In this document: positions 24,971-37,627 of the stretch, one piece after another
Layout of the letters: every line of letters begins with the position of its first letter
Numbering within the stretch: position 1 is the first letter of the stretch
DNA from: Heterotrichella gracilis
Lineage: Eukaryota > Sar > Xanthophyceae > Tribonematales > Xanthonemataceae
DNA length: 64,000 nt
Assembly (NCBI GenBank): GCA_032358255.1
Contig: JAULBX010003332.1
Span: 310,001 to 374,000 of the forward strand
Direction of reading: 5' to 3'
The notes under the pieces: model-generated
Told to the model about the DNA's origin: nothing
The model's input: only the letters and a program-made list of their open reading frames with translations
The model's database searches: none
Position numbers and translations under genes: made by a program

Positions 24971-27900
24971 ATGCCACTCCACGCGCGGAGCTCCGTGATG
25001 TCAACGCAAACGCAGTCACGGGCAACCAACCTTCGTAGTCCACTGCCAGTCACAAGTACTTCGTACTTATCAAGGGCCGTGCAGCAGCTTCCCGTGCACC
25101 CCATCAAGGGTCCAGCGAGATGCAGGCCCCTCACAGGTAAACTCGCGCCATCCATGCATGCATATGGGTGCTGCCCGGCGCCCTGATCCTAGCGGGCATA
25201 GAGCTGCTCAGACACTTGCGCCTGCATAAATTGTATCGCATATATATCAACGAGCGTGGTTGGTGGTGCTACGCTGACTCGAGCCTGGTTCACATGCCGT
25301 CCCCTTCGTGGGGTCAGTGTGGGGGGCAAAGTTACACACCTAGCTGGCGGTCTCCTGACTTACAGCCTCTTGCTGCACGCTCATGGCAGAGCGTTCAAAG
25401 TTATAGTATAATAGGGTCAGCAAGAACTAGCACCAACGGCTCCAAAGGATTCAGATGCCTATTCTGTAGTGTTTCGGACATGGCAGCGACGTAACGATGC
25501 TGACTTGCACTGGGAAGATATCAGCTGCTGAACTCCTGCAACCAACCAACATTTGATACCCATTAGCACTGGCGGGCTCCCAGTGCACCGGGGTGTTACT
25601 CTGCCCTGGGTAGACCACCTGTCACTGCCCAGCTATTTGTCCTAGCTAGTTGTACTGCTGTCCATCCCTGAAATAACCTCTGTTATCTACACTTGCGTCC
25701 GGAACACTGTATAGCTGCATCCCGTACCTTCCACAGGTTCTGGTTGCCTCTTGTGCCCACCGCACTCAACCTCCCAACCTGCCATGACGATTGGCCACCC
25801 CTGCATGGCATGCTAGCAGCGGGGTCCAACAGGACCACAGTGTGACGTTCCACATCCTTTTTAGGAAACACACCCACCACCCCCCATCCATCACCATACA
25901 CATTCAGCCTCCTCCACCTCCCTGCGTACCCACCTGTGCCACCTCCCTTGCAGGCCGGCCCCTACACTTGGTCCGTGCGCGGGCCTTGGGGCGAGTGGTC
26001 CAGGCCGCCGTCATGGAGCCCCCACAGCTATTTGTGCGCGAGGACATCTTGCTGCCCTACCTCAAGCTGCAGAACGGGTCGGACGTGCGCGGCGTGGCGG
26101 TGGACGGTGCGCACCAAAACCCTTTGTTAGGGTAATCAACCCCTGCAGGCAGTGGGCTCACAGCTGCTGCTGGTGCATTTTTTAAGACAGCAGAATAACA
26201 CAATGATGGACGCATTCTTGGATCACACATGCCGAACCCCTGGGAGAGGACGTGAACAAGACAATCACTATCCATATATGTCCCGCTGTTGCATGGTTAT
26301 GTATTCTCAATCGGCGCCCAAGGGTTGCACTAGATTTCGTTGCGCCAGGGTTAAATGACGCCCCTCCCACGCGCCTTGTGTCGCGCAGGTGTTCCTGGTG
26401 AGCCGGTGACCATCACTCCCACCATCGCGATGTTCCTGGGGTACGCGTTTGCAGACTGGCTGTCGGATAAGACGGGCATACCACAGACCTCACTGCGCGT
26501 ATCGGTAAGGGTTGGTAGGGTTCTGCAGGGGCTGTGTGGGGTTGCAGGTGCATGTGCAAGCTGGGGATGCATGCAGGTTGCCTCCTGCTGCTGGATGTGC
26601 CATGGTTGCACCACGTACAGCACATCTGCATGGGGCGGTGTGGTGATTGAGCGTTTTTTATGGCATTGCTCATGAGGACTGCTCACCGCGTGCAGCTGTC
26701 TGTGCCCTGCGTGCTCATATGACACAGCACGCGCCACACAACCGTACCTTTCGCCTTCAAGTTGCAGTCTGCGGATCGGCATGTCAGTGCATGTCACTTG
26801 CCCAGCTTTGGCTGTACTATAACACCCCCTCTCCACTAGTGAGTCCCTGGCACGTTTGCTGCAGTCTGACAGTGGGCTCACACCCTCCACCTTGTACCAT
26901 GTCCACTCCATCTTTTACACCTTGGTTTCCTCCTGTGCCGCAGGTTGGGCGCGACCCGCGCATCACTGGATCCGCCCTGTCCTCCGCTTTCACCACCGGG
27001 CTGGCTGTGCGGGGGGTGCAGGTCACGCGCTTTGGCCTGGCCACCACACCAGCCATGTTCATGAGCTGTGTCATGCCGGGTGGGTGCGCGGGGCAAACCC
27101 CAAACTTTCAACCCTGATAAATTTTGGTATGTCCGGGCCATGTGTGTGAGTGGCGGCATGCCGGGGATGGGCATCGGAGAAGAGGGGGGAGGGGGGCGCG
27201 CCTGTGCATGTGAAGGCTGGGTTGCGTTTTTGCCGGAGAAATGATTACAGTGTGCAAAGTCAAAGCTGACCGGCGGGAATTATGCAGTGGCGTCTGCTGC
27301 TGTGGCTGTAGAAATGAACTCGCATGTACTTTTATCTGGCACCACACTCTCCAGCGCCCCAGCAGTACGGGGCCACAGGACGCATACATATGAAAGTATG
27401 ACTTGACAGCTGGTTGAAATATTAAAATGTTCTACAGTAATTAAATTAAACGAAAACAGTCTAAATAATGAAGTTTTCCTAAACAAGTGAAAATAAAATA
27501 ATGACAGACTTTGTTTAACTTTCTTTTATCTATGCCCACCCCACCCGCCCCACTCCTCCAGGCCACAACTACGATGGCGGCGTTATGCTCACCGCCTCGC
27601 ACCTGCCCTACAACCGCAACGGGTTCAAGTTCTGCACAGCGGATGGCGGCCTTGAGAAGCCCGACATCACAGACATACTCATGCGCGCAGCGGCATGGGC
27701 GCAGCGCGAGGACGTGCTGCCCGACAACGAGTGGAAGGGTCTGTCCTACCTGGTCACTATGGCAATTAGTGTGGACCCGGCGCTGGTGCAGTATGTGCGT
27801 GACACACACCTCCAATTCCAGTTCCAGTTAACAGTTACATTTACAGTCACAATAATAATAAGAAGTAAATTTACCAATTACAATTACAAATACATCCAAT

Positions 27901-30535
27901 GACAGACAATGTACAATGTTAAAATACTTTCATTACAAGTTGCTTCAAGGGCACGTCCGGCTAGTGCAGGTGCGGCATACCGAGTGCATGGTATATAAGG
28001 CTCGCTATGGATTACTTTATGTTCAGCAGCATGCTTAACTCGTGTTTTGTGTTTTGTTGTAGATGGATTTCATCCCCGTGTACTCCCAGTACCTGCGCAC
28101 ACTCATCAAGCAGGGCATCAACCACCCGGAGCACTTTGAAACCCCGCTCAAGGGTTTCAAGATCGTGGTGGACCCCGGCAACGGCGGCGGTGGGTTCATG
28201 GCCAAGCAGGTATTAGGACCCCTGGGGGCAGATGTGTCTGCCAGCTTCAATTTGGAGCCCGATGGGACCTTCCCCAATCACATCCCCAACCCTGAAGACG
28301 CCACCGCGGTCCAGGCGACAATCGCGCAGGTGCTGACAAGTGGCGCTGACCTGGGCATACTGCTGGATACAGACGTGGACAGGTGCGGCAGTCACATGCG
28401 CTGCAACATTGTATCCACATTGGCAGTGGGACTTGCACCTGCGGGGCGCCAAGCAGTTTGGTCTTGGCATTGTGTACACGAGTTGTTGATTTTGGAAGAT
28501 CTGAAATCCTGGGTCCTGAGGGGTCAGCCCTAAAATAGGTGCGGTGCCGACATGAAACCCTGCTGTAGGGTATAGTGGAAGGGCAATGATATTTACTCTT
28601 GCTCATTGGATCCAAGTCATATTGGTTGCTCAAGATGAGGGCTGGCATTGTCAGTGCACCTGCACATCACCTTCCTAGTGTGTAGCGTTTGCCATCCAGC
28701 GTTTGTGCCCTCAAGTGTGATCACTAGTCCCTGTGGCCAATCTCATCTCCATGCTGCTGCAGGAGCGGTGTAGTGGATGGCTGCGGCAAGGTGGTCAACT
28801 CCAACCGCTACATCGCCCTCAACGCGGCCATCATCCTGCGCGACCACCCCGGCACCACCATCGTGACTGACTCTGTGACCAGCAACGGGCTGACCACCTT
28901 CATTCACAAGCTGGGGGGCAAGCACATGCGATACAAGCGTGGCTACCGGAATGTGATTGGCAAGGGGATTGAGCTGAATAAGCAGGGGGTGGATACGCAG
29001 CTGGTCATGGAGACGAGGTGAGGGGAAAGCGCATGTGGGGGGCAGGGGGGTGGCAGGTGCATGAGGAGTGGGTTTACATGGGCATGGCCGTGGATGGACT
29101 CGTGTGTGAAGTGCATGCGTGTATGTGTGGGTGGTTCAAGGTCTCCTGGATCCCACGACTCAGCACTCGTGCCTTTCCATCCGTGTGTCCGGAGTCTTGC
29201 TGACCCACATGCCCTCACGCTACCTCTTAAACCTTGGACCTGGACCCTCAACCCCACATCCCAACCCTAACCCATACCCTCCCCCCCCTTGCCCTCACTG
29301 GCCTCTGGGCCATGAAAGAGAATTTCCCCCTCAACAAACGTGCATAACCCTACCGTTAGGGTTTAAGTAAACACTTTACCTGAACCCTTTTAACTCTGAC
29401 CACCCACCCACCCACTTCCCGTCAGCGGCCACGGGGCCATGAAGGAGAACTTCTTCCTTGACGACGGAGCCTACAGCGCCATCAAGATCGTGGTGGAGAT
29501 GGCCAAGCGCAGGCTGGAGGGGCAGGGCGGGATCATGGAGATGCTGCAGGACCTGCCGGAGCCAAGGGAGGCAAAGGAGGCCAGGCTAAGGGTGATGGTG
29601 AGTGGCGGGGGTGGGGGCGGGCCAAACGGTGTGCACAGCTGTTTGCTTGGCTATGCTAAGGGCAAGCAGGATTGGTGTCCTTCTCGTCCTCAGAATGGCT
29701 TGTAATGACTAATTTAATGAGCGTTCTGAGAGAAAACTCTGGGATTGTTGCCAGATTTTTCTGCTGAGAGAGAGTTTGCCTTGTGGCAGCATGTGGTTGC
29801 TCGAGTGTGCATCCATGCATGCCCAGTGCTGACCTGCCTGTCCTCCCCTGTGTCAGGCAAGCGAGTTCAAGGGGGAGAGCGCCAAGGTGCTGCAGGACTT
29901 CCACGACTGGGTGGTGGCGGGGGCGGGGGGCAACCCCACGTGGCAGCTGGAGGAGGTCAACTACGAAGGGTGGAGGGTGATTGTGGATGAAGGGGAGGGG
30001 CGGAGGGGCTGGATCTTGATGCGGGGGTCGCTGCATGACCCCCAGATTGTGGTGAACGCCGAGTCGGATGTGGAGGGAGGTAGGATACAAAGCTAACGTG
30101 GCTGCCATCACGCATGCCCTCCCAGATGTGTTTATTTATGTAGTATTCCTCGATGCCCCACACGCCCCCACATGGTGTTGCACCCACGGTTGGTGTGGTG
30201 CATTCACTATAGGGCACAATCTCAGCGCCTTTTCAACCATTTGGCTGTCACAATCTTGGCTGTGAACATGTTGCACCAATGGCCAATAATGGAAGCCAAT
30301 GAGTCTGAAGCGCTGCAAAGTTGCGGTGCCATGTGTGGTTACACAGGTTCATGGCCAAGGTTGATGGCAGCAGCAGGACTTGTCACAATAGGTATATGTG
30401 ACACCACAGGTGCTAAACCCCTTGCCGCTCCCCTGACCCCCCCCAGGTGTGCGCGCCATCCTTGACCACCTGCTGCAATCCTTTTTCAGCCAACACCCAA
30501 ACTACTGCTTGGACATCAGCAAGCTCAAGGCATGA
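24971..30535 (+). CDS. Plastid phosphoglucomutase/phosphomannomutase family protein (alpha-D-phosphohexomutase)
   Basis: Phosphohexomutase of the plant group containing At1g70820 and At5g17530. Exons: 24971-25136, 25954-26106, 26389-26504, 26944-27079, 27562-27794, 28063-28382, 28763-29017, 29426-29597, 29857-30079, 30447-30535; 1863 nt, 620 residues. Exon 1 is a Ser/Thr/Arg-rich transit peptide (for example STQTQSRATNLRSPLPVTS); alternative in-frame ATGs lie at 24911, 24953 and 24998. Catalytic phosphoserine motif TASHLPYNRNG is near residue 202, preceded by GHNYDGGVML. The metal loop DTDVDRSGV spans the exon 6/7 junction near 372. The sugar-specificity part reads SGHGAMKENFFLDDGAY after exon 7/8, and VTDSVTSNGLTTFI and KRGYRNVIGKG precede it. 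The substrate is not settled even in plants (glucose, mannose and glucosamine phosphates are all suggested by family names). Intron 7 contains a decayed copy of the exon 8 start. Confidence 0.93.
27805..27910. repeat. A-rich, low-complexity tract in phosphohexomutase intron 5
   Basis: Degenerate repeats of ccaattccagtt and acaattacaaat words. It has no coding sense and sits just after the exon 5 donor. Confidence 0.75.
29296..29340 (+). pseudogene. Decayed copy of phosphohexomutase exon 8 start inside intron 7
   Basis: ggccatgaaagagaatttcc in the intron matches ggccatgaaggagaacttct of exon 8 (from about 29436), with similar flanks (cctct versus cacgg). It lacks a good acceptor and cannot replace exon 8. 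Confidence 0.75.
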
Positions 30536-30765
30536 ACAGATGGGGTGGGCCAGGTGGTGCCACCTGGCTGCAGCACATGGCGCTGAGGGATGCCAATGGG
30601 ACGTTGCCTTGGGGCATTGAGGTGACGTCGCTACGCATGGGGTGAAAGGTGGTGCAGGATTACACGTTATGCGGCTGGGGATGTGTGGCATGCACCAGCA
30701 CAGGAGGGCCCACGTGGCGATCTCGGGTGGCGCATACTGGAAGGTGCCAGTTGGATTAGCCGCAC

Positions 30766-30806
30766 AGCGCCAGGTGGCATTTTAATAGCGCCAGGTGGCA
30801 TTTTAA
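30766..30806. repeat. Two-copy 20-bp direct repeat (agcgccaggtggcattttaa)
   Basis: Identical copies at 30766-30785 and 30787-30806 in the phosphohexomutase 3' flank. Confidence 0.95.
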
Positions 30807-31448
30807 CAGAAAGTGGTGGGCCCCACTGGGGTTGGGGAAGAGGAGCAAAGGGTTTGGGGTCTCGTATTTTGCAGGGATTGTGGGCTGTGTTGTGTGTGGG
30901 GGGGAGCGGGGGGTGTCACATTGCCACCAGATGTGAAAGATGTTGCAATAAGCATTGATTTACCACGTTTTGGAACTGTCTAGTTTGATCCAGTGTTAAA
31001 CACTGAGGTGGCCACTTCATTTAGAACACCTAATATGGCCACTACTCTTTATGGTTGCGACCCATCAGTCATGGGCATGTATGTCACGTCACCCTGCAGG
31101 CGTTATTGCACTGCATTCTGCAGGAAGTGTGCACTCATCATACATGCATATGGACAGTTACTTGCAGCCTTAAAACGTCTGCGCGTATGCCATCAGGGAT
31201 GTGACGCCCTATTAGGGTGGGGGCGCTGCATGTATGGGGAGGCACCTTCTAATCACAGCCTGGGATGCCCAGTTACTGGTGCAGTGTGTGACTATGTTCC
31301 AACTGGCAAGCTTCAAGTCGGATTGTGCTCTGTGTTTGACAACCCACAGCTTGCGTGCCTGCCCCGAGTTACTGGACGTGTGCCAAATTGAACTATGGCA
31401 TTCTGCAGGGTCAGACGGCCTGTGGAATTCAGCCTTGATGCACTCCTC

Positions 31449-31480
31449 TGTGCCCTAGGGTATCGTGTGCCCTAGGGTAT
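31449..31480. repeat. Two-copy repeat of tgtgccctagggtat
   Basis: Copies at 31449-31463 and 31466-31480; each has a CCCTAGGG palindrome. Confidence 0.9.
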
Positions 31481-31797
31481 ATCAGGGTACCTTAGCTCTG
31501 AAAGGGCCACCCACAAACCCCACTAGGGTTACACTGCGGTCTTCGTCTCCATTTTTGCCACCGTTGGGGCCGGTGTTCAAAAATCGTAAACGCTGATCTT
31601 CAGCCTAAAGTCGTCAATATCTGGTTACCTAGACATTCTTTCTGCCGCATCTGCGCGTATCCTTCCGTTGGCGGGTTGCATCTACTTTTGCATGCATGCA
31701 TGCCCAACATTGCTGCATGCCCAACATCGTCTCAAACGCAACATTCCTGCTGCCAGCAAAGTGACAACTTGACGAATAAACAGCTCCAAGTGGCGTC

Positions 31798-33739
31798 ATG
31801 GCTGACAAGGGTTCTTCTGCGCCTGTTTCTGACCCGGAAGCCAGGCCCCCTTTCCCTCCCTTCACCCTAGAGACCGCAAAGCAGAAAGTGAAGATGGCGG
31901 AAGACGCCTGGAACTCCAGGGATCCTGAAAGGGTTTCGCTTGCGTACACTCCCGGTGAGATCATTGGGACTTAATCTGGCTCTATGGCGTGGTGGGGGAC
32001 AAGGGTGTGGTTACGGAACTGGGGCTAAAGATTAGTAGATAAGGCATCGGGTTGTGCGATGACAGTTGATTGGTGGGCGGTGGGTGCAACCAGCTTTTTG
32101 CCACACCTTTACTCCGCTTGGATATAACTTGTTAACCCACAAACCCACAAGGTACCCATATAACGTGAGTGTCAAGCAGCAGTCCTACTCCCACCCATGC
32201 CATGCATGCCTAGGCCTAGCCGGGTTTCTGCTAGCCAGGTGCCTGCCCAGGCTTGGCAGGGGGGTCTCTGCGACATGTGAAGCTGCTTTAAAGCATAGGG
32301 TACTCGCATAGGTCTACGAATTTAACCAGGATTTTCTTTGCCAGTTATTCTTTGCATCATTCAGGAATTGGCACTGCTAGAGGTTCCAGCATAGACTATA
32401 CGCTAGCCAACTTTCAAAAGGGTAGGTGGCCTCGGTCATCATAGCAACGAATGTGCATCCCGTGCTTGAAAAGTCCCTCAGGAGCACCTTGCAAAGTGCT
32501 GACCTTCTTGTGGTGCAACAGCCAACTAATATGCCATCCTTGCCACCACAGCGATACTCACTTGGGGGACGAAACCCCACAACTTACGTGCCTGGTGCAC
32601 GCAAGCATGCGGATCACTGAACCATTGGCAGCGGCTTTGCTCACACGTGGCTGCACTGTACTGCAGACTCGGAATGGCGCAACCGCACTGAGTTCTTCCA
32701 GGGGAGGGAAGCAATCAAGGAGTTCCTCACAAGGTGTGCTGGGCAACCTTCTATCTTGGCGCCTGTCAGTCATGACAAGCCATTCAACACCAAGGTGCAC
32801 TGGTGGAACTCCAAATGTGCTGGCAGGCACCAACTATAGCAGACCGTGCTCCGCACTTTTGGGACACAGACCCTAAACCCTTCACCAGGGTTTAGGTACT
32901 TTGGTGCCATGGCAATGCCAGCAGCCAACGACCCTGCACACCTTTGTACACCTTATCCCCTCCAAACCACTTCCATGCAGCGCCACCTCCTCACACACCG
33001 CTTGCATTAACCGTCGCACGCTGCCCCCTCTCCCTGTACCATGACTGCTTTCCCTCCCTTGCATCCCCCTAGGAAGTGGTCCAAGGAGCTTGGCTACCGC
33101 CTCATGAAGGAGCTGTGGTGCTACCAGGACAACCGCATAGCAGTCAGGTTTGAGTATGAGTGGCACGATGAGGCGGGGCAGTGGCACCGCACGCACGGCA
33201 ACGAGGTAGGGTTGTTGCTCAACAGTTGGGTTTGTGCAAGGGTTTGGTTAGGGTTTAACCTTGATATTCTTGTGTTAATTTGATAGGGCTATCTTTAGGC
33301 CCTAGCTTGAGTGGCACGATGAGGTGAGGCAGTGACACCGCACTCATGCGCAGTTGGTGGGGGGTGTTGGATCGGGCTGGTGCTGGGAGAGGCCCTTTTA
33401 AGACAGACATGTTCCCATAGGGCGCAGTGAGATGGCATCTGCAGGCATAGACTCTGATTGTAGTTGCACCATGCACAATTCCCCATTGAGGGAATTGAAT
33501 TGTGAAGGGTTTTGGGTCGGCGTTGGGCAGTTACACAGTCTGCGTCTCCGGTTGCAGCTGTGGAAGTTCACCGCCTGACAGGGGTTTGCCAGTTGTAGAC
33601 CACCTTGCCCGTGCCTGACCTTTGTTTTCACTCCATTCAGCTGTGGGAGTTCACCCCCACCGGCCTCATGGCCCGCCGCGACATGTCTGCCAACGACTAC
33701 CCCATAGAAGAGGCGGACAGGAGGTACAAGCAGGACTAG
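31798..33739 (+). CDS. DUF1348 / NTF2-like (SnoaL-fold) protein
   Basis: Small predicted cytosolic protein of the DUF1348 family, an NTF2-like alpha+beta fold with no fixed biochemical role. Exons: 31798-31954, 32667-32733, 33073-33205, 33641-33739; 456 nt, 151 residues, the usual length. Family marks: [99 protein letters not shown]. The ATG at 31798 starts the only open exon 1 frame and has no targeting peptide character ([19 protein letters not shown]). The family is common in bacteria and fungi. Intron 3 carries decayed copies of the end of exon 3 and the start of exon 4. Confidence 0.93.
33307..33577 (+). pseudogene. Decayed duplicate of DUF1348 exon 3 end and exon 4 start, inside intron 3
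   Basis: 33309-33350 repeats gagtggcacgatgaggcggg and what follows in exon 3 with several changes. 33547-33577 repeats the exon 4 acceptor and start (ttgcag then ctgtggaagttcaccgcc against ctgtgggagttcaccccc). The copies keep the order exon 3, intron, exon 4, so one duplication event fits. The copied exon 4 acceptor is intact; its use would give LWKFTA and stop. Confidence 0.85.
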
Positions 33740-34668
33740 GCGCATGAGGGCAGAGGGGATAGTGAGAAGGATGTCAGAATGCTTGCATGGGGCATGGAGA
33801 TGTACACGGGAAGTACCACATGTGATGATTTCGCTAATTTACGGAGAAGGGTATCATGCGATAGAGGCGCGGGAGAGGCCCCGCGAAGGGTAAATTTACC
33901 ACAAGTACTTCCCAAGTTGTCACTTATTTGCTCACGTCATTGGTTGAACATTTCTTGTTGGCTGTCTGCTGTTGAAATTGGAGTTTTGCGGGACAATCAT
34001 CAGCTTGACACAAGCAGAGATGATGCCTGTGGATCGTAATTTAAGTCCCTCGCAGTTGGAAATGGCACATGCGCGCATCGCGATCATGTGATCAACATTT
34101 GCAATGCCGGCAGCTTCAGAGCCGTACAGTACAGTGATTGGTGTGGATATGTATCTGTCTGTAAAAATGAGTTCCTCATCAACATGACATACAAATTAAT
34201 TGTTGGAAATGATTGCCGCGCAGCAAATTATGCGCATAATTCAAGGTCTGGGCACTCAATGAATGCCATGCCTCTGCCAGAGGCATGTGAGTTTTCCAGA
34301 TTGAGTTCATGAATGTCAATATACATTTGTAATTTCACCGCAACTTAAAATTTCTGTGCACACTTGGATGATCAGATTCACGGATTCAAACCTTTGGTCT
34401 GGCCCAGGTACATCAGTTTGTGAATGCGACTGCAAGCATATGCATGCATGCATGTGGTAAACTGTAGACGATTTCCTCAAAGTCTGGGCAAAACGTTATG
34501 CATGACAGGTATTGCACCCTACTAAGGATATCATCAGCTCAGCAAGACTGTAATCTAATCCGTCTAATAACAATTAATTTGGTCTGCAAGGATAACAATC
34601 CCTAAGGCTTTGCACTTCAAGACTGTGTCAGAAAGGCTTCAAGAGATTCCCAGCCCGGAGCCTGTCCC
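33740..34668. other. Tail-to-tail 3' region, DUF1348 and phytocyanin-like genes
   Basis: AT-rich convergent spacer with 3' UTRs only. TGTAA on the plus strand at 34160-34164 and about 34328 could end the DUF1348 mRNA. No exon seen. Confidence 0.55.
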
Positions 34669-37021
34669 TCACCCAGTCCATGCGCCAAATCGTGATGACC
34701 AGTTCTCTTCAAGGGTGGGCTGGGCAGGGGTGACGTCAGGCTTGCCTGGGTCACTCCCGTTGGGCTTCGTAGCGCCCCCCACCCCCTGGTCTTTGGCATC
34801 CGCCCCCGCTGCCTGTCGTGTGCATGGCCCGTACACCGTGATGACAAGCTTCTGGTTGTCCTTCTTGCAATAGGAGCTCACAGGGGAGGTGTAGATGTAC
34901 TGCGGGGAGGTGAAGGAAAATGTCAGGAGCAGGCGCCAAAGGGCTTCAAATGATCCTAGCCCCTGAAACCTAACAATTTATTACCATTTGCACTCCAATT
35001 CTTGAGGCAACAAGCCTGCACATGCCCAGGCTGTGAACCATAAATGCAATGAGCAGCCTGTAGTATAATACTACAAACATGATCGCATGCGCATGTCTAG
35101 CGCTGAAAGGCTTGTGCGCATGCGCTTGCTGGCAACCTGAATCCACATGAGCCAACTTTGCGTCTCAGACTGGGTCCGTGTGCCACATGGTATCGGCATG
35201 CATGCGCACAGTGGCCATGTAGCAAAAACATATAAATAAATAAGTACATACGCAGCCTGTCACACAGGCGCATTCTAAAGAAAAAAGGATTTCTAGTTAA
35301 AGCAAGAGGATGTCCTTAGGCATCAGCATGCACGTGCACATGCATGGCCGGTTGCCTGCAATAAACAAAAAATCGTGGAGCAACGCATTGCCCTGCCACC
35401 ACCCACTGACCGCCACGCACCACTCCTGGCTGAGTCCAGCTGAGCACATAGCTCCCGTTGTTAGCTGCCTTGACCAGCTCCACCACACCCTTGGAGGGGT
35501 CATTCTTGAACTGGGACGGGCAGGTGGTGGTGGGGATTTGGTACAGCCCCTGGTTGTCGCTGTCCCACATCATCTGCAGTCTGTTGTTGCAGCACTGGGT
35601 CATGTTGCCGTAGGTGTTGCCCTTGTGCCACAGCATCATCTCGATCTGGTCGCCCGCGTTGATGCAGCCTGCGGGGAGGGTGGGTGGGGTGCAGTGGCGA
35701 TCAGTCTGAAGGAATGAAGGAGGAGAAGGGATGCTAACAGGGATGCACCATGTCACTCAGCACGGCAGATATCAGTTGAATGAGGGAGTGCAGCCATGTG
35801 GGCCACGATACTAGTGGCATAACAGATGTGCTTGAATGGATAATGCATCCATGGACAGTGCCAAATTGCTTAAAACTTTTCAGCCAGGCCTGTGAGGGGC
35901 GCGCGCATAGCATACTAAAGTGTACATGCATGTAAATTGCACAGCTGCATTTTCTTATTATAATTTGATAATGGAACAAATTGGTACACACATACCATTT
36001 TAAACGACCTGATACCTATAGCACCGTCATGGCACTTGTTGCATACCTATTCCACGTGCATGCACAACATTCTCTCACCACCCATCTACCACTCACTCTT
36101 ATCGCAGAATCCCCCAGGCGCAGGGTTTGTCACATTCTTGCAAACATCCACCGCAGTGGTGTTGGAGGGAAGAGGCGGGGTGCTGGCTCCTCCCGCTGCC
36201 CCCGCAGATGTGAAGGGAGGGGTGTCAGTGCCTGGGAAGCCCTGGCCGTCTGTCCCTGGGGTAGAGGGGGTGTCCCCACCTGTGCCAGTGCCAGGGTCAC
36301 CACCTGTGCCGGTGCCGGTGCCGGTGTCACCACCTGCGCACGGGAGGGGTGAGTGTAAAAGCAGAGCGGGGGTTGTAAAGCTGTTCACATGCATACAATG
36401 TGAAGGGTGTGCTGCATGCCTGCCTGCGTTTGTCCCGGACCAGTGCTGTAAGTGCGGTTGGCTTGCAACCAGCTACAGCACACAGTGTGAGGCTGTATCC
36501 AACCTAGGCAGAGCACGCACAGCCTGGGATATCCAGCTGACATTCCTGCCATTGTGGTTACGCATGGTCAAGGGTCATCCCCTCTGATTAATGGCATGCT
36601 GGTATGGGATTGCATGCATTTCATGCCTACCCTGATCCATTTATGCGCACACTGTAACGGCACATGCAAATTTGCGCAGCTCAGCCCCAGTTGACTTAGC
36701 CTACATAGTATATTAGCATTACAGTGTGTGTATCATATAGTATGAAGGCATGTCACACACACAGGTTAAGGCAGGAGCAGCTAGCGATTTTGCAATCATT
36801 GTCACAAGGATTTATCAGGTACCTGTCCCGGTGCCATCCCCTGTCGCCTGCAGCAGCGCCCTCAGTCGTTGCATGGGTGCCTCGCCCCCCAGGCTGAGGC
36901 CCCCGCCGCCATGACGCCCCGCTGCTGCATCTGCTTGCCACAGCCACGCGGCACCCACCACACAGCACAGCAGCAGGGCGGCGGTGGGGCGTGGCTGGTT
37001 GGTGCGATTCTTCATGACCAT
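34669..37021 (-). CDS. Secreted phytocyanin-like protein lacking copper ligands
   Basis: Predicted 304-residue extracellular or wall protein. Exons (minus): 37021-36823, 36333-36097, 35668-35421, 34899-34669; 915 nt, phases agree. A signal peptide with hydrophobic core AALLLCCVVGAAWLW lies at residues 14-30, cleaved near ADA. Exon 2 is a linker of GTGTGTGGDPG-type repeats and Ser/Thr/Pro, likely glycosylated. Residues 145-250 resemble a plastocyanin-like (phytocyanin) fold: INAGDQIEMMLWHKGN, LYQIPTTTC, GSYVLSWTQPGVYIYTS, SYCKKDNQKLVITVYG. The two disulphide cysteines (TTTC and SSYC) are kept, but the expected ligand positions read N/Q, T and Y instead of His, Cys and His, so type-1 copper binding is unlikely, as in early-nodulin-like proteins. 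The tail is Gly/Pro-rich without a hydrophobic GPI signal. Family assignment is by pattern and moderately sure. Confidence 0.7.
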
Positions 37022-37627
37022 GGTGCAAAAGAAGCCCTGCTGCAGGGAATGTGCAGGGCTAGACTTAGTTTAGGTCATTCGCGGACAGCTATGTACAGTT
37101 TAACGACCTTGTACTCGTCCAGCTGGCGTTTTTAATGCCTTGTGTCACACGGGTCGACGTCCTGCTGCCAGCGGCGAACCGCAAGGCTATATGACAGCGC
37201 TGTGACAGTCACGGCTGGAAACAAACCTGTCGCAAGCTTACAACAACAAGTTCGCGCACCAGTGCGTCTTCTCCAGGTCCTGGAAGAGTCGCCGCTCTAC
37301 CTAGTAGTACAGGTTACCGAGCGAGTGGTGTTGTTGGTGGCACCACTCCGTATACTCCTTTCAACTTTTGTGCAGGTTGCGCGCAGTTCAAAACCTTGGC
37401 AAGAAAAACAAGGTTTCAAAAGGCTGCGCCATAGTTATGCATATAGCATTGCGAATAGTCCATGGCAGTCCTGCAGCTCAGGCCCACATGCTGCCCTGAC
37501 GCCGCGACGAGGTCGCCCGCGGCACATGGTACCGGACCGGCCCGTCGGAAGGGGATTACCCTGCCTAAGGGTCATCACCTGAGGCAATTCCCGGTTCGGA
37601 ATGGCATTTACTTTCACCCATCATGGG

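Larger units (their letters stand above)
30536..31797. other. Spacer: phosphohexomutase 3' UTR and DUF1348 promoter
   Basis: No exon supported. Contains two short tandem duplications (30766-30806 and 31449-31480). Its right end holds the promoter and 5' UTR of the gene at 31798. Confidence 0.55.
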
